Assembly (NCBI GenBank): GCA_025769875.1
Contig: JAGFNK010000661.1
Coordinates: 1 to 27,065 of the forward strand
DNA length: 27,065 nucleotides
Source of the DNA: Russula earlei
Lineage: Eukaryota > Basidiomycota > Agaricomycetes > Russulales > Russulaceae
Direction of reading: 5' to 3'
Part shown: one piece after another, positions 1 through 10,452 of the stretch
Layout of the letters: every line of letters starts with the position of its first letter
How positions within the stretch are numbered: the stretch's first letter is position 1
The notes under the pieces: generated by a model
The model's database searches: none
Told to the model about the DNA's origin: nothing
The model's input: the letters and a program-made list of their open reading frames with translations, nothing else
Position numbers and translations under genes: made by a program

Positions 1-688
1 TCATCTAAGACTTCCTCAGCCTCGACTCCCTCCTCCCAAGCGGCGCCTCCTATCGCCGCATGGCGAGCAGCAGCTTGTGTCGGAGAGGGCGCCGCTACAT
101 TTTGGATCTGCGAGGGTGCTTCCGCGTAGTCCGCCTTGCGCTTCTTCGAGCTCGGCCCAGCTACAGATTCCTGAGTGACTGGCAGATGAGAACTTGTTGA
201 AGGCTGCGACATTGGCTGCGACAACGATGGAGATCCGGTAAGGTCCATGGGTTCTACGCGACCGTTCTTCAATGCCAGACGCACGCGCTCTTGATCTTCC
301 GCGCGCAAGCTTGAGAACGTTGCTACACGATGGATACCATATGATGAGATCCTTTGCAAAATTTGAGGCGTCACGCAGCCCCTGTTGCGCGCCAACTAGG
401 GTGAGCATGACCGTAGCCTCAGAAATAGTCGAACTGACCAATGCCTCCACTGTACAATCTCGCCGTAGTCATTTGTGACGGTACGGCCATAGCGGAGCTC
501 ACCCTGGCCGATAAGAGAACCACCGCAAAGGTTGCCGCGACATTTCGCCCTGGAGCTTTTGCTGTACTTTGGACAGGGTGAAAATACGTGAATGCAGAGA
601 TAGGGGAAAGATTCCAGAGAATTACCTCGATGTGATGAGTCGCTGACTGTGCAGCCCCGCGAAAAGGAAAGGACCTCTTTCCGTACAT
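1..688 (-). CDS. PARP-type zinc-finger protein, 3' end outside the window
   Basis: Exons 626-688, 439-566 and 1-381 join in frame through introns of 59 and 57 nt. The start is the ATG at 686-688 (MYGKRSFPF). The spliced product has a zf-PARP-like fold at about residues 20-105: HIEYSKSSRAKC, then GELRYG, then WRHWGCVTPQI, then LRAEDQERVRLALKNG. The intron 2 junction rebuilds HWGC exactly, which supports the model. Apparent zinc ligands are C-x4-C-x27-H-x2-C; the first pair is usually C-x2-C. After the finger comes a Ser/Pro-rich tail with a basic KKRK stretch (possible nuclear signal), then an acidic segment that is still open at base 1. Family members bind nicked or broken DNA. A nuclear DNA-binding role is inferred, and the partner is unknown. 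It is divergent from the gene starting at 1179. Confidence 0.85.
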
Positions 689-1178
689 TGTGCCTTTGAA
701 GTATTATGAAAGACACAGATGATATAGTGTCCGGGCAGGAGTGACCGACTGGCCGGTAGTTGATCTGTCGAGGTCGTTTCAGAGACAAACCGAACCCTGA
801 GAGAAGATTTGAGAACAGAAAAGTCAACAAAAGTTCAGTCAATTAGACGGTGACTTGGAATAGGCGGAGCCAGAGACGCGTCGCGTAAATAAATAAAATG
901 CACGAATTTCATTTACGGTCACGTTCTAGCGCTGTGAACGGCAAACAAGCCGCCCTCAAACCCCTTGCGGGTCAATGTTGGGACCCATTATTCTGCGCTG
1001 GCACATCCAATTCTACCGTCCTCAGGCCGGGATTGACTTAGCGTCTTAGGGACACAAGTGGGCGGTAAGCCGTGAGAGACTGACACGAAAAACTTCGAAA
1101 CGCCACAACACGAGTCCGCATGGTTGACAGAGATTACGATTCCCCAACTCGTGTTCTCCTCTTTCACGCCTCCCTTCC
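689..1178. other. Divergent intergenic region
   Basis: This 490-bp stretch separates the starts of two divergent genes (688 minus, 1179 plus) and must hold both promoters. I see no clear TATA box at a standard distance, no RNA gene and no conserved ORF. The short plus-strand reading frame starting at 1124 is out of frame with the gene at 1179. Confidence 0.5.
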
Positions 1179-2600
1179 ATGATTGTCCTTTTTACTATTC
1201 TTGCCGTTACCCGCGCATTTCCTATAGGCCACCAAACCTCTCCACCTCCTGTCTCTCTCGACCCGTTTCGCGCGCCTTCCTGTGGCGATCCTCAGGGGTG
1301 CAGGTCACTCTGGGACATCATACGGAGTTGTGCGATCACCATTTTGTTATGCACATGGGTCTCCGTCCACCCCAACATCCCAAGTCCTGATGAGGGGTGG
1401 CCAAGGGTCACCGTACGACGCATCGGACTCATGCTTGCTGCCCTTTTGGTGCCAGAAGCAATCATTGCGTGGGCAGTGAGACAGCGGCTCGCTGCCATTG
1501 AACTAGCAAAGGAGCATAAAGGTGAGTCTTGAAAGACTGATGGCAGTATCAGATGGTGATGATCAGACGCAGAGGAGGGATGGACGACCACCCATGGTTT
1601 CTTTGCGGTCATGGGGGGATTCATGGAGTATAAAGGCAACCGGCCTGTCCGCGTGCTGTTGCCTGATCAGCTTAAATCCTATTCTCTAACGGGCAATGGA
1701 GATTTCCCCCGGATCGCGAAAGAGGAGATCGAGGACAAGAGCAAGGGCGATATCATCTCCAAAGCACTCGTCATTCTGCAAACCACCTGGTTTGTGGCGC
1801 AATGCATCGCACGAGGAGTCCAAGACCTACCGATCACCGAATTGGAGCTCGTCACGGTTGCGTTCGCCGCCCTTAATCTTGTGATGTACATGGTGTGGTG
1901 GGACAAGCCCCTGCACGTGCGACGCGGGGTGAGAGTATACAAGAAACGAAAAACGAAGAGGTCCATGGATGACGAAGGTGTTGAAGCTATTTGCTCAATC
2001 GGACCTCGGGAGGCCCTTCGAGAGTTTTTCAAACTTCCAGCTGCGATTGTCCGTGGACCATTAACCACCGATCGACAATACCATAAGTGGCCATGGCTAC
2101 CCCGTGTCCTTCTGTGGCCATTCCTGAAGCCTATGAGAATTCTTTTTGGGGCCCCAATTCAAGATGAAGACCTGAAGAGAGTCGACACTTTTTATCCAAA
2201 CAAATGGTCGAAGGACTCGGGGTTCTCGTATGTTTTTTTACTGTTCATTATTCCCATTTTCGCGTCGGCCTTCGGGGGGATTCACTGTATCGGATGGTCA
2301 TTCGTGTTCCTCTCAAGCACAGAGCGATCCCTCTGGCGTGTCGCTTCGGCCTCCATAACTATTATACCAATTCTGCTTCTACTAGTTATGACTGCATTGG
2401 AGTCTAGAGGACAACGGTCGGCGAGCAGCTCGTGGTATTACTTTTTCCTTCAAGTTCTCGGTCTGACTGAGTATACATTGGTAATTGTTTATATGCTTGG
2501 TCGATTGGTGTTGCTTGTGCTGCCTTTCTTGTCTCTGAGATCACTTCCTTCTGCTGTTTATAATGTTGTGCACTGGACCTCATTCATCCCACATGTATAA
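1179..2600 (+). CDS. Polytopic membrane protein of a basidiomycete family (456 aa, function unknown)
   Basis: Exons 1179-1521 and 1573-2600 join over a 51-nt intron (GTGAGT...CGCAG), giving 456 aa. The N terminus is a likely signal peptide (MIVLFTILAV). It is followed by CRSLWDII and HPNIPSPDE, then a hydrophobic segment around MLAALLVPEAIIAWAV. The splice junction creates EEGWTTTHGFFAVMGGF, the signature of a large multicopy family in Agaricomycetes. Further membrane segments lie near residues 170-220, around 350-370, and at the C terminus (YYFFLQVLGL onward). No catalytic motif is visible and the family has no established function known to me. The gene is complete with no internal stop. A TAA stop ends it, and it converges on the asparaginase gene. 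Confidence 0.88.
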
Positions 2601-2939
2601 TTCACACTGTTATATGACCTGTCATGGCACTTGTCACAGTGGAACAGCCAGGAAAAGCTCATCATCTGCTTTGTGATGCCAATTTCACTTTCTACCTTGA
2701 TAGAGACTAATAAACATTTGTATAATTCACCGCCAAAGCACCTGCAATTTGTCACAGGACATTGATTGACGCAACGAAAGACTTCATGTTGTGGGGGTGA
2801 TTGGAGCAATGACTAGATTTCACCAGACAAACCACACAACATATCAAAGGACAAGCCTTTTGGATACCAGAATCACCTTACACACGCTACTTATCAACCC
2901 TTAGACACGCTTTGAAATGCCACACAACTGATCTACAAC
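2601..2939. terminator. Convergent 3' intergenic region with a poly(A)-type signal
   Basis: This is the space between two convergent stop codons (2600 plus, 2940 minus). An AATAAA hexamer lies at 2709-2714 on the plus strand, about 110 bp after the plus-strand stop, and is a plausible polyadenylation signal for the membrane protein gene. No coding or RNA feature is seen in the rest. Confidence 0.4.
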
Positions 2940-4395
2940 TCACTCCAGCACCTCATCTTCAAAGATGGCGGTTTTGAGTACCCCGTCTTCGCGTACCAGC
3001 CCGCGGTACATACCCGGACAGTTCAGTGGCGTCGCCACTATCTCATACGTCAGCCGTCATCCAGCCAGCTGGGAGTCATCACCCACCATTGCCATGATTG
3101 TCGAGTGCAATGACACCACCTACACCACCCTCCCTGAGCAACGCCTCGACCACCGACCGCGCGGCTTTCTGCACAGGCTCATTGAGGTACTGCATTCTGT
3201 GCGCCAACGTCGCTGCTGTATTCTGGCGAATAAATGCCTTGCGACGAGAACATGGGTTGGGGGGGGGGGGGCAAACAAGCACATAAGCGCCGCTCACAAT
3301 CAGGCCGCTCCAGTATAGGGAGAAAGACTCACATCGCCATCGCCCGTTCCACTGACTCCGACAGCGTGCACCTTTCCCGGCCAAGGGTGGGGCAGCCATC
3401 GCAGCCACCGACCTCTGGGTGCTTGCCACTCCTCCGCCCAGAAGCCCGCCCCGTTGTGGGGCGTGTCCCCGACGCGACCCGGAAGCTTGTTCGTGCGTCC
3501 TCCGGTAGACGTGCAAACCGCGATGCAGCCACGCCCGTCGAGCGCGACGGCGCCGACCGTGCCCAGCGGCATCATGTCAAGCAAAACCTCATCGTCATCG
3601 TCATCGTCGTCATCGTCGTCCTTCCCACCTGCGATCGCTCCTTCCTCCTTCCCCGGTGGCGCATCATCCTCGGGCAGCCCGAGCCCCCGCCGATGCTCCC
3701 GCCAGCGCGCGGAGGTATAGAAGTACGACGGATGGACGGGCGGGAGGCCGCCGAGGTCCTCCGCCGGTGCTCCGGAGAGGAAAGCGTGTCGCGTTTTGTC
3801 TGGGGAGAGGTAGAGCGTTCGTGCGAGCTGCGACGGGTTGCGCGTATGGGTGAGGAGAGTCAGCGCGAGCGCGTGGCGCGAGGGCGGGACGTCGGGATGC
3901 GATGCGGGAGGGCGGGAGAGTGCCAGCGATGCCTCGAGTTCATTCTGCGAGGGCGTAGTTTTTCGAGTTCTCTGTCGCATACCTCACTTCATGAGAGACA
4001 AAAGGGCGCACACACGCACAAAGCCGGCCGAGTTGAATACGGCGCCTTTGCCAGCATTGAAGATTGGATTGTCTGGATGGACAACATACGGTGAATACGA
4101 CGACAAGGGGGGTGACCCCCGGCTTCTGTCGATGCCATTGTCGCCGCTTACCTTCCATAACGCTCACGGCCGCGACGACGGCATCCATGGCCTCGCCACC
4201 CGAGCTAAGAATCGCATTTCCAACTCCTAGTGCTGCGCGTAACCCATCGTGGAAGCGTGCCAGATCTTCAGGCGAGGATCTCTCGCGAAGGATCGTACCC
4301 GCGCCGCCGTGGATGACGAGGACGTGTTTTGATCGTTTCGGATGCCTCTGCTTAAGTAGCAGCGGCCGTTTCTCGTTTGCAGACTCGGATGACAT
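2940..4395 (-). CDS. Isoaspartyl peptidase/L-asparaginase, Ntn-hydrolase family (385 aa)
   Basis: Five exons: 4152-4395, 4020-4072, 3333-3944, 3087-3237 and 2940-3037 (1158 nt). All junctions keep frame. The N terminus carries [13 protein letters not shown], the family opening motif, followed by [17 protein letters not shown] and [16 protein letters not shown]. The catalytic site is GTVGAVALD. Thr228 should become the N-terminal nucleophile after autocleavage into alpha and beta chains. Substrate-pocket motifs GRVGDTPH and GVSGTGDGD follow, and the C terminus has NCPGMYRGL. The enzyme hydrolyses isoaspartyl dipeptides and/or asparagine. The region before the cleavage site carries a run of ten Asp (208-217) in the linker that is normally disordered. 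No secretion signal is evident, so it is probably cytosolic. Confidence in the family is high; substrate preference is not readable. Confidence 0.93.
3238..3332 (-). other. Asparaginase intron 3 with a C13 polypyrimidine tract
   Basis: This 95-nt intron has a GTGAGT donor and a CGCAAG acceptor. It contains 13 consecutive C on the coding strand about 25 nt before the acceptor. The homopolymer probably serves as the polypyrimidine tract and is prone to length variation or sequencing error, but it lies outside coding sequence. Confidence 0.7.
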
Positions 4396-4625
4396 CGTGG
4401 CGATCCAGAAACAAACCGCGAACAGAGCATTGATGGCCTTGTTTTCTTGTAAAAGTGCATATTTGTTGGGGTGCAGAGGAAATCTTCCAACAATCGTCTA
4501 GAACATCGGCAGAATGCTCCAACTTGGGGTTCGTGATGATTAACGCTGGGCACGACAAGTGGATGTGGATGGGTAGCTATCTAGGTCTGTAGATTACACG
4601 ATTACAACAACAACAAAATTGATTA

Positions 4626-6135
4626 TCAGTGTGCGCCAGATACTGCTGCATGTAGCCTCTGTTTAAGACCGCTTCCAACAGCACCAAGAACGACAGACGT
4701 GCGCATCTCGAGCGTAGAAGGTCCGGATCCAGGCAAGTTGTTACTCTTCTCCTTTTCATTCTTCTCTTTAGTCTCGGTGCTTGTCGGCATGTCGAGCGGT
4801 TGCAGTTTCCCATCCTCACGCAACACGCCGGTAGGCCCTTGTCCCACGCGTTCCGTGGTCTCCTTCAAGAGGGCGATACGTGTCCAGCGTCTGTAGCGCG
4901 TGTACTGCAACAAGGTCGAAGTTTAGTGTGAGCGTAAAAGAAGATGTGCGGTAGGCGGGCGCGAACCTTGCCAAGCCCGCCTTTGTCACTATGGCATTCC
5001 CACTTGTTATCGCCGTACACCCAGCCATTCCCGTCTGTGTTCTCCGTGTTCTCCTCCTCAACGTCGGCAGGCTGCTCCCCGACTCGTCGCACAACGATGC
5101 GCCATTCGGGGTCTGCCCACGCCCAAGTCGCTGTGCGCTGTTCACGCGTATCTGGCGCGCCTCCAATGGGTAAGAAAGCCGTAGTTGGGGCCGGAAGCGC
5201 GAAACCGGCAGGAGGAGGAAGAGGTGCCTGCGACGCGCTGCACCATGAAGGCCGCTCTCCAGGGAGGAGTACAGCGGTCCAGTCGAGCCCCATCCACCAA
5301 CGCTGATTTTCGTACACCGTGAAAGCAAACCGGTGTTGTTCCGTATTGGTGAAGCGTTGGGTGGAAACCTGGTCGTTAGTGGTTGACGGAGAAGGCACGG
5401 GTATTCCAGTGAGCCAAGCCCAGGAATGGTAGATGGTTCTGCGAACGAAGGCACTACGCCAGAGAGCAGCACGTAGGAGTTGCGCAAAAGGGGCTCTATA
5501 GGTCAAGAAGACCGTGCCGAAGATGCCGATCATGATGCGTAAGGGAACTAAATAGGTGAGGACGAGGTAGATGATGGAGGCGATGGCGCAGGCACGTAAA
5601 AGAGCGTCGGATGGAAGTGCAGAGGAGGAAAGAAAAGCTGGGAGAGTAGGGATGGAGGGGAGGAGGACGAGAAGAGCAGCAAGGTCTTTGATTGCACCCT
5701 GAACCGATGCCTCGGTCATAGGGTGCGCCACGTATTTCGGCTCACGTCGCCTTAAGCATGCGACGGCAGATCCTATCATAATAGGGAGGAGGTACCTTTG
5801 AGATCGTCAGGTCATGGATTCTATATGACCTAGAAAGACACGAACCTGAGCGCTGTGTCGGCGAAAAGAACGGCCGCCCACCAGAGAGCGAGAAGCAAGC
5901 AAGCATCTATCCGAGGTGTCTGCCAACTGATTATCTGGGATACATGGCGTAAAAATGAAACTGGAGGGGCTAGGCGGACCAGAAGAGCGACCAACGGGGC
6001 AGGAACGGTGTGGAGGAAGTCGATGAGAGTGGGCGCGCCAGCTAACGAGTGTACCTGTTGGGAGATCAATCCCGATTCGTCTGGGATTTCCTGGGGCTCT
6101 GGCGTCTGTGGCTGAGAGACCGCTTGATGGGACAT
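4626..6135 (-). CDS. Pex24p-type integral peroxisomal membrane peroxin with dysferlin domains (465 aa)
   Basis: Exons 5846-6135, 4967-5795 and 4626-4904 (1398 nt) join over introns of 50 and 62 nt, both with GTTCG donors. The N-terminal third holds hydrophobic segments (LVALLVRLAPPVSFL, LLLALWWAAVLFA, IMIGSAVA, LLPSIPTLPAFL, YLVLTYLVPLRIMIGIFG). It is followed by a DysF-N motif (FAFTVYENQRWWMGLDWT...LLPGERPSW). After a Pro-rich spacer comes DysF-C: WVYGDNKWECHSDKGGLGK, then YTRYRRWTRIALL across the last splice junction. This is the layout of the Pex24p/Pex30 group, which sits in ER and peroxisome membranes and controls peroxisome number and size. Which paralogue (Pex23, 24, 28 or 30) cannot be decided here. 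The gene is intact and divergent from the GPI mannosyltransferase gene. Confidence 0.88.
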
Positions 6136-6218
6136 CGGGGGTGTTCAGCGATGGAGGTTGAGCGAGGCAAAACTATCGCGTGATATCAAATTCCGGCGGA
6201 GGAGACAGGGCGGAGGCC
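6136..6218. promoter_or_regulatory. 83-bp divergent promoter shared by the peroxin and the GPI mannosyltransferase
   Basis: Only 83 bp separate the two start codons (6135 minus, 6219 plus), so 5' UTRs and promoters must overlap. No TATA box is apparent. A CATCGCTGAACACC-type GC-mixed segment lies in the middle, but no named factor site is recognised. Confidence 0.6.
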
Positions 6219-7511
6219 ATGTCCTCAACGTCGACCACTGACCATATTCATCGCCTCGACAAGCTGACCGTCCTCTCCCGCATATTGGTTGCGGCATCGA
6301 TCCACATATCTTCCTCTTATCTTCCCCTCTTCGACGCTTCCCCCAGCACCTTCCTCACCCCTCCCGCTTCACGCTCTTTCGCATCCCCTTTACTCCGCTG
6401 GGATGCCTTCCACTTTGTCGCCATCGCAAAGGAGGGTTATTCCCATGATCAACACTGGGCCTTCTTTCCTGGCGTCCCACTCCTGCTGCGAATAGCACAT
6501 CGTCTCCCCGTGTTATTTGTCGACCATACTACCTCTGCCCTCGCATGGGTTGCTCTTCTTCATGCCTCGATTGCAATACCGACCACACGCGCCATCTATC
6601 ACCTCACATTAATTCACTTTCGGTCACCCTCCTTCGCCCTGCTTACCGCCCTCTTGTCGCTCCTTCCCGCGAGCCCCGCCACGTTGTACTTTGCGCCATA
6701 TGCAGAGCCCATTTTCACTTTCCTATCATATCGAGGTGCGTATGTATACCTCTAGACTACAAGTCACCGTGTTAGTTACCATCTGTTCTCGGCTCTGCAT
6801 TCTCCAGGGATGCTCGCCTGTGCACGCAAGCACTACTTCAGCGCTTCGCTGTACTTGGCAGCCGCCGCGGCCTTCCGCTCGAACGGCATTCTGCTTGCGC
6901 TCTATGTCCCCTGGTCCCTGTTGATCGATCCTCTTCTCCTTTCTTTCACCCTGCCGTCCCCGAGCATGGTCCTTCGTGCCTGCTTCCATGCCCTGCTCCC
7001 GCTTCTACCTTCTCTGTTTCACCAGATCAACGCCTACCGCGCCTTCTGTATCCCTAACCCCACACCCGATGCCCAACGACCACCTTGGTGCAACAATGTC
7101 ATACCCTCCATTTACGCACATGTCCAACGCACCTACTGGCATGTCGGTTTCCTATCCTATTGGACCCCCGCCCAGCTCCCCAACATTGTCCTCGCACTTC
7201 CGCTCATCGTCCCTCTCCTTTTCCATAGCGTGTCTCACGCATCTTTGCGCATTCGTGGAAAGTCAGGGATTCTCAGACCGTCGACAACGACGGTGCACGC
7301 AGTGCACGCCACGATACTCTGCATCACCCTATTGACAAATGCACATACACAGATCGCCCTCCGCTTGCTCCCAGCATTGCCAAGTACCTACTGGTCCGTC
7401 GCAGCCCTCCTTGTTGAGCGACCGTGGTGGGGCAGAGCGTATGTCGTCTGGGCGGTGCTGTGGTGTGCGGCGAGTGTTGTTCTATGGGCCACTTTCTTGC
7501 CTCCCGCGTAG
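6219..7511 (+). CDS. GPI18: GPI mannosyltransferase 2 (PIG-V/Gpi18 family, 406 aa)
   Basis: Exons 6219-6735 and 6808-7511 (1221 nt) join over a 72-nt intron (GTGCGT...CTCCAG). Start choice: the ATG at 6219 (MSSTSTTDH); an in-frame GTG 39 nt upstream is not needed. The protein is hydrophobic throughout. It carries the family hallmark RWDAFHFVAIAKEGYSHDQ followed by WAFFPGVPLLLR, then YFAPYAEPIFTFLSYRG and AAAFRSNGILLALY. The N-terminal WDAxHF acidic motif lies in the luminal loop used by this dolichol-phosphate-mannose-dependent enzyme class. It adds the second mannose to the GPI anchor precursor in the ER. Length is near that of fungal homologues (about 400-450 aa). No disruption is seen. Confidence 0.92.
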
Positions 7512-8158
7512 GCTAGATCTACACCGAGACCGATGATAACGTCTTCCTGGCCTCGTATCTTGGCAAGGCGTCTTAAGGGTAGCGTATGTCCCGAATTCTG
7601 CAGTCTTCTGCTTGTCCCGCGTGGTCCCTTGCGCGTCCTGACGAGGGCCAATTGATCACCCCAAGTCGCCTCGTCGAGCGTCAGTCCTCGTAGTTTCTCA
7701 ACTGACCATGATTCCCTCAGTGCAAGGCACGTACGCGAACCGCGTATCTCTTTAGCGCTTTCCTTATATTCTGTAGAGGTTTTTGAGTAGGGTTCGCCAT
7801 GGCAGTATATCTCCAAGAGTATGCTCCAGCAAATGCAGTCTTTAGGTATAATACACGCTTAATGGCCATCAGCGATAAGTGGAAACGTGGTAGCGTAGCT
7901 ACATGGATAGACGTTGACAAGAAACTAGGTCGCGAGTTGCTGCCACCAATGAAAACAAGACTAGACACAATATTTAAGATGGGACATTACCTTGAAGCGA
8001 TTCGAAGGTCACTATGTATATACAGCATTAAGATAGCACATGGATTTGAAAAACATCTGTGGAGGTGGAGGGACGGATCCGACATGGATCTAGTCCGAAA
8101 GGGGGGAAAGAAATTTTAGAAAGGGCGAGCGCTCGACGTTGGATCAAACAATTGATTG
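7512..8158. other. Convergent intergenic stretch
   Basis: This 647-bp region lies between the convergent stops of the GPI mannosyltransferase (7511) and the DUF3712 gene (8159). It carries a 106-codon plus-strand ORF (7799-8119) and an overlapping minus ORF. Neither resembles a known family or has a believable spliced context. I see no tRNA or repeat. Confidence 0.4.
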
Positions 8159-9657
8159 TCAATCGGCACGGACGACTGATGTCTGACGCATCGGCAGGCG
8201 GTCGCTGGCAACCCTGCCCCGCGCGTTCGTCGCTTGCACGCTCGAAACAGAGCCGTCACGACTGCCGATGTGCCTCGCAACATCGACGGCCGCCGGCGAC
8301 TTTCCCATCAAATTCGTAAATGCCCGTTTAAGGTCATCGGGGGACAACCCCGCTAAATCGTAGGTCGTCAGCACGTTGGGCTGCGTCAGGCGTAACCATG
8401 GAATGGTGTACCCGTCGTCGCCTATCCTGAGGGATTCACGCATGTGAGTGCATGCCGGTCCCTTCGTCGGGGGAATAGAACAGAAACGAACATGATCGTG
8501 GTCGCACAGAATACGTCGAGACGAGCCGACGGAATGATCGCTAGGGCACGCAATGTGCCATTCGTGAGGACCACGTTGCCAAACTTTCCGCTGTTTGCTG
8601 TGCCTTTCGCAGGAATGGCAAAGTTGGAGAAACGTTGACCAAAGTGCGCATATGTTTCCCCATTAACGCGTGCATCCGCCTGTACGAACATCACGTGTAT
8701 CTCCGTGTCGAGCGGATTTGAAATCTGGAAGACAAGGTATTAAACCAATCCGTGACATTTCAGCGTTATAATGAACACTGACATCGAAGTCGACGAACAC
8801 AAGATTGTCGAAGATGACGGAAAATGGGATATAGACGTTGATTTGTGTGATAATTGGTGGAACGTTAAGACCTTTGAAATAAGAGTCCACAAAGTGTGCG
8901 AAGACGACGGCGGTAGTCAGACTCACCAGTGAGACTTGTGGTGAGTGAGATCGTCTCTAAGGCAGCGACTAACGATGCGTATGGAGTGCTTGATGGGTCC
9001 CCCTTAATGGATAGAGCAAGGGCATCGCTACTCTGGGTGAATTCGCTGAGGAACCTCTGCACAGCGGTGTCATTTACATGATCAGGTTGGAAGTGGAACT
9101 CGGTTGGGATCGTGTTCATTCCAGGAACAAGATTCAATATCTATAATCAAGAGTTAATCAGAATCAAGATCCATCTGGATGTGGAGCTGAAAACAAGCAA
9201 ACATTTATCGCCGCCCGACCAATCTTGACGTCCCCGTAGAAGACGGCGAGAGATATGTCGTTGGTCTGGAGGGAGATATTGGATGGGTTGTGCAGAACTG
9301 CTGTCAGGTCAACATTTATGTATTGGTTTCCAGCAACGGTGCCGCTTCCTATAATTCTCAAGTCTTCAAGACGGGCAGTGTTTCCGAAGCTGTTGATGCC
9401 TTGCGTAGGTAATCAGCGTCATGAGCCCGAATGTCAAGAATCGGTGAACTTACCCTTCAAAGAGGACGTAACGTTAAGAGGGACGTTGGAAATGGGTATC
9501 TCTCCAATTGCAGTCCTCGCCACGACGTCCGCGAAACCTTTGAGTTGGAATTTGATATCTTGGGTATCAGTGACAACTGCAAGGAACGTGGAAAAGAGTA
9601 CGTTGTTCAAGGGCTGAAGCGGCTCCTTCGAAAAGGAAATTTCGAGATCTGCGATGT
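8159..9657 (-). CDS. DUF3712-type protein, N-terminal part not found
   Basis: Six exons: about 9454-9648 (or to 9657), 9203-9399, 8927-9140, 8777-8871, 8492-8724 and 8159-8426. All internal junctions keep frame, giving about 400 aa. Motifs typical of the basidiomycete DUF3712 family are LEISFSKEPLQPLNNVLFST, then IGSGTVAGNQYINVDLTAVL, then ISLAVFYGDVKIGRAAIN, then PGMNTIPTEFHF, then GLNVPPIITQINVYIPF. The C terminus is long (to VVRAD). Members are usually single-pass membrane proteins with repeated beta-sandwich domains and no established role. Upstream of 9657 the frame hits a stop, so an intron acceptor is needed there (CGCAG at 9649-9653 or GGAG just above). The next sequence is a CTAG-rich block, and I could not find the expected membrane-anchor exon. 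Either a long intron separates it or the 5' end is lost. Confidence 0.8.
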
Positions 9658-9660
9658 CTC

Positions 9661-9975
9661 CACATCAGCAAATTAACATGCTACTAGGAGTACTAGATCT
9701 AGTATGGCTAGTACTACCAGCATTCTAGTTTTTGGCCTAAAATTAGAGACTTGCCAAGTTCTATTTTCTGAAAATCTAGGTCTAGCACACTAGTTTCACA
9801 CCTGGAGCTAGAAAGGATCTGTCCCTATGAGATTCCCAATAGTTCCAGGTCTAATACTAGATCTAGATGGTCAAACAGGCAACAGGGACAGATCCCTTCT
9901 GGCAGGTGCAAAACACTAGAAATAGCAAAACACCTAGAGACAGATACATGATCTCAAGCTAGAAAGATCCCATAA
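9661..9975. repeat. CTAG-rich segment with a 12-bp inverted repeat
   Basis: The tetramer CTAG occurs about 14 times in roughly 310 bp, often as TAGATCTAG or CTAGGTCTAG, against about one expected by chance. A perfect 12-bp inverted repeat (GGATCTGTCCCT at 9815-9826, AGGGACAGATCC at 9884-9895) encloses 57 nt. The string AGCTAGAAAG recurs near 9807 and 9958. The composition differs sharply from the GC-rich neighbours. It may be a non-autonomous element or foreign insertion in the DUF3712 5' region; no transposase is present. Confidence 0.6.
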
Positions 9976-10452
9976 TTGCAGGTATTAACATTCACAAATC
10001 AGTGGCCACATCCTCTTCAAATTACCTCTCCTTCCCTTCACCTGGCCAACCTTCAGAGGCACACCGCGTGAACGAGCGAAGGTAAAAATCGGGAAAATGA
10101 GTGCAAAGGAAAAGGCACAGAGAGGAAAAGATGGGCACTCACATACAGGCACAATTGTTGCTGTTGTCGTGGCACTGGTAAAGTAATTGCTCACCCCTCC
10201 ACTCCTGCTTGCGCGGCACCAAGGCGTTTGCGTTCCTTGTTTCTCAATGACATCGGAGAGTGTCCCCTCCTGCCTCACCTTCTGGCACGCGCGACTTCTG
10301 CGCGCTAAGCTTCGCACATGTGTTTTTCATTTCATTAACTTGTACCGTCTTGGCGACGTGTATGTCAGAGAGTAAGGTAAGATGTCAGATGGGCAAGAAT
10401 CGAATCAAACCAAGAACATGGAACACTACGCTTCAGGAGGCGAAGAGTGATC
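9976..10452. other. Unassigned stretch between the CTAG block and the oxidase relic
   Basis: The minus strand has a 110-codon ORF (9985-10317) containing a Thr-rich then hydrophobic stretch, which could be a degenerate exon of the DUF3712 gene's membrane anchor. I could not build a spliced model that reaches the exon ending at 9648. Nothing else is recognised. Confidence 0.3.

Noticed and set aside
3234..4230. Plus-strand ORFs across the asparaginase gene (up to 286 codons)
   Set aside because: They are the antisense shadow of a GC-rich exon. The minus-strand model has all family motifs and clean splice sites.
7799..8119. 106-codon plus-strand ORF beginning MAVYLQEYAP
   Set aside because: It lies between convergent gene ends, with no homologue known and an overlapping minus ORF. 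Not supported as a gene.
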